From contig JAFAGN010000018.1 in the NCBI GenBank assembly GCA_023422695.1, positions 1 through 64,000 on the forward strand: a stretch of DNA of 64,000 nucleotides. Direction: 5' to 3'. This document shows positions 63,663-64,000 of this stretch, in pieces. The stretch's first letter is position 1; each line of letters begins with the position of its first letter. The position numbers and the translations under genes are program-made. The notes under the pieces are model-generated. The model saw nothing but the letters and a program-made list of their open reading frames with translations. It did not search any database and was not told the origin of the DNA. The stretch is from Pseudomonadota bacterium (GTDB taxonomy: Bacteria; Pseudomonadota; Alphaproteobacteria; Sphingomonadales; Sphingomonadaceae).

Positions 63663-64000
63663 CTATCCGCCCGAGGCTTTCTCTACGGCGCTTCCCATCT
63701 CCTCTCCGAGGCGCACCGGCCGTTCGGGAAACCAATCGGGGTTGAACGCGATCGCTTGCTTCTCGAACAGCATCACGATCGTGGAGCCGAGGAGAAAGCG
63801 ACCCATCTCGTCGCCCTTGCGCAGCAAGACTTCATCGGGGGCGTAGGACCATGACGATATCTTGCCCGATCGCTTTGCATTCACCACGCCATGCCATGAC
63901 GTTGCGATGCTGCCGACGATGGTCGCACCTACGAGTATCATCGCAAAATGGCCGTGAGTGGGGGACTCGAACAGGCATATGACCCGCTCGTTACGCGCGA
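63663..64000 (-). CDS. psd: Phosphatidylserine decarboxylase, C-terminal part (runs off window)
   Basis: The frame is open from the stop at 63663 to the window edge, with no start inside. Reading toward the C-terminus: NERVICLFES, GHFAMILVGATIVGSI, and EMGRFLLGSTIVMLFE. The LGST site is where the proenzyme cuts itself; the Ser becomes the pyruvoyl group that decarboxylates phosphatidylserine to phosphatidylethanolamine at the inner membrane. The last 35 residues after LFE are normal for the E. coli-type alpha subunit. It converges with the isomerase gene 130 bases away. Confidence 0.93.
   Translation of the reverse strand, partial: ARNERVICLFESPTHGHFAMILVGATIVGSIATSWHGVVNAKRSGKISSWSYAPDEVLLRKGDEMGRFLLGSTIVMLFEKQAIAFNPDWFPERPVRLGEEMGSAVEKASGG

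Overview
The window looks like chromosomal DNA of a sphingomonad (Alphaproteobacteria, Sphingopyxis-like). The grounds are uniformly high GC, tightly overlapping genes, a Crp/Fnr-family regulator of the sphingomonad kind, DUF6894, DUF736 and Usg-type small proteins, an HWE histidine kinase and many small stress proteins. No tRNA, rRNA, CRISPR array or intact insertion sequence was recognised. This is family-level inference from protein content; no database was searched.

Layout. (1) 1-3.2 kb, minus strand: cyanophycin synthetase overlapping an isoaspartyl peptidase that runs off the window. (2) 3.6-13 kb: a glycoside locus. A glycosyltransferase/(alpha/alpha)6-barrel fusion and a GH130 enzyme lie on the plus strand; a second GH130 enzyme and a large barrel protein lie on the minus strand, behind a clade-II catalase. 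Between them is a four-gene minus-strand stress operon (hemerythrin-like protein, SDR and small proteins). (3) 15.6-33 kb: a Crp/Fnr regulator with a small partner gene, PRC-barrel and DUF6766 membrane proteins, an SRPBCC protein, alcohol dehydrogenase plus SDR, DUF1989 and DUF4142 proteins, a phosphomannomutase-like HAD enzyme, a compact operon (histidine phosphatase, NAD(P)HX dehydratase, MgtC-like, thioredoxin-reductase-like), a response regulator divergent from an HWE kinase, a TspO-like protein, and a DUF736 plus MNT-HEPN pair.

(4) 33.6-53 kb is the accessory core. A five-gene minus-strand operon encodes a DUF805-TerB protein, a DUF2791-type P-loop ATPase, an Lhr-like DEAD/DEAH helicase, a WYL-TerB protein and a UPF1-like SF1 helicase. 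The first three have the composition of the Shango anti-phage system. Facing it is an SbcD/SbcC-like (YhaO/YhaN-like) nuclease-ATPase pair, and divergent from that is a PrrC/RloC-like SMC-type ATPase. A degenerate intergenic repeat recurs through this block. I regard it as a candidate extended defence system.

(5) 53.4-64 kb: flavodoxin-like reductase, BON-domain protein, TupA-like ATP-grasp protein, DJ-1/PfpI protein, several very small genes, groES-groEL, a Usg-like pair, Hsp20, a DUF465 protein, a class I mannose-6-phosphate isomerase and the 3' part of phosphatidylserine decarboxylase.

Possible joint function. GH130 enzymes that are phosphorylases yield mannose-1-phosphate; the HAD protein and the isomerase could carry it through mannose-6-phosphate to fructose-6-phosphate. 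Many flanking genes are stress genes and several have GGAAC-type (EcfG-like) promoter candidates. Three heat-shock genes share an RpoH-like promoter pattern. Three plus-strand genes share an FNR-box-like site, one of them in front of the Crp/Fnr gene itself.
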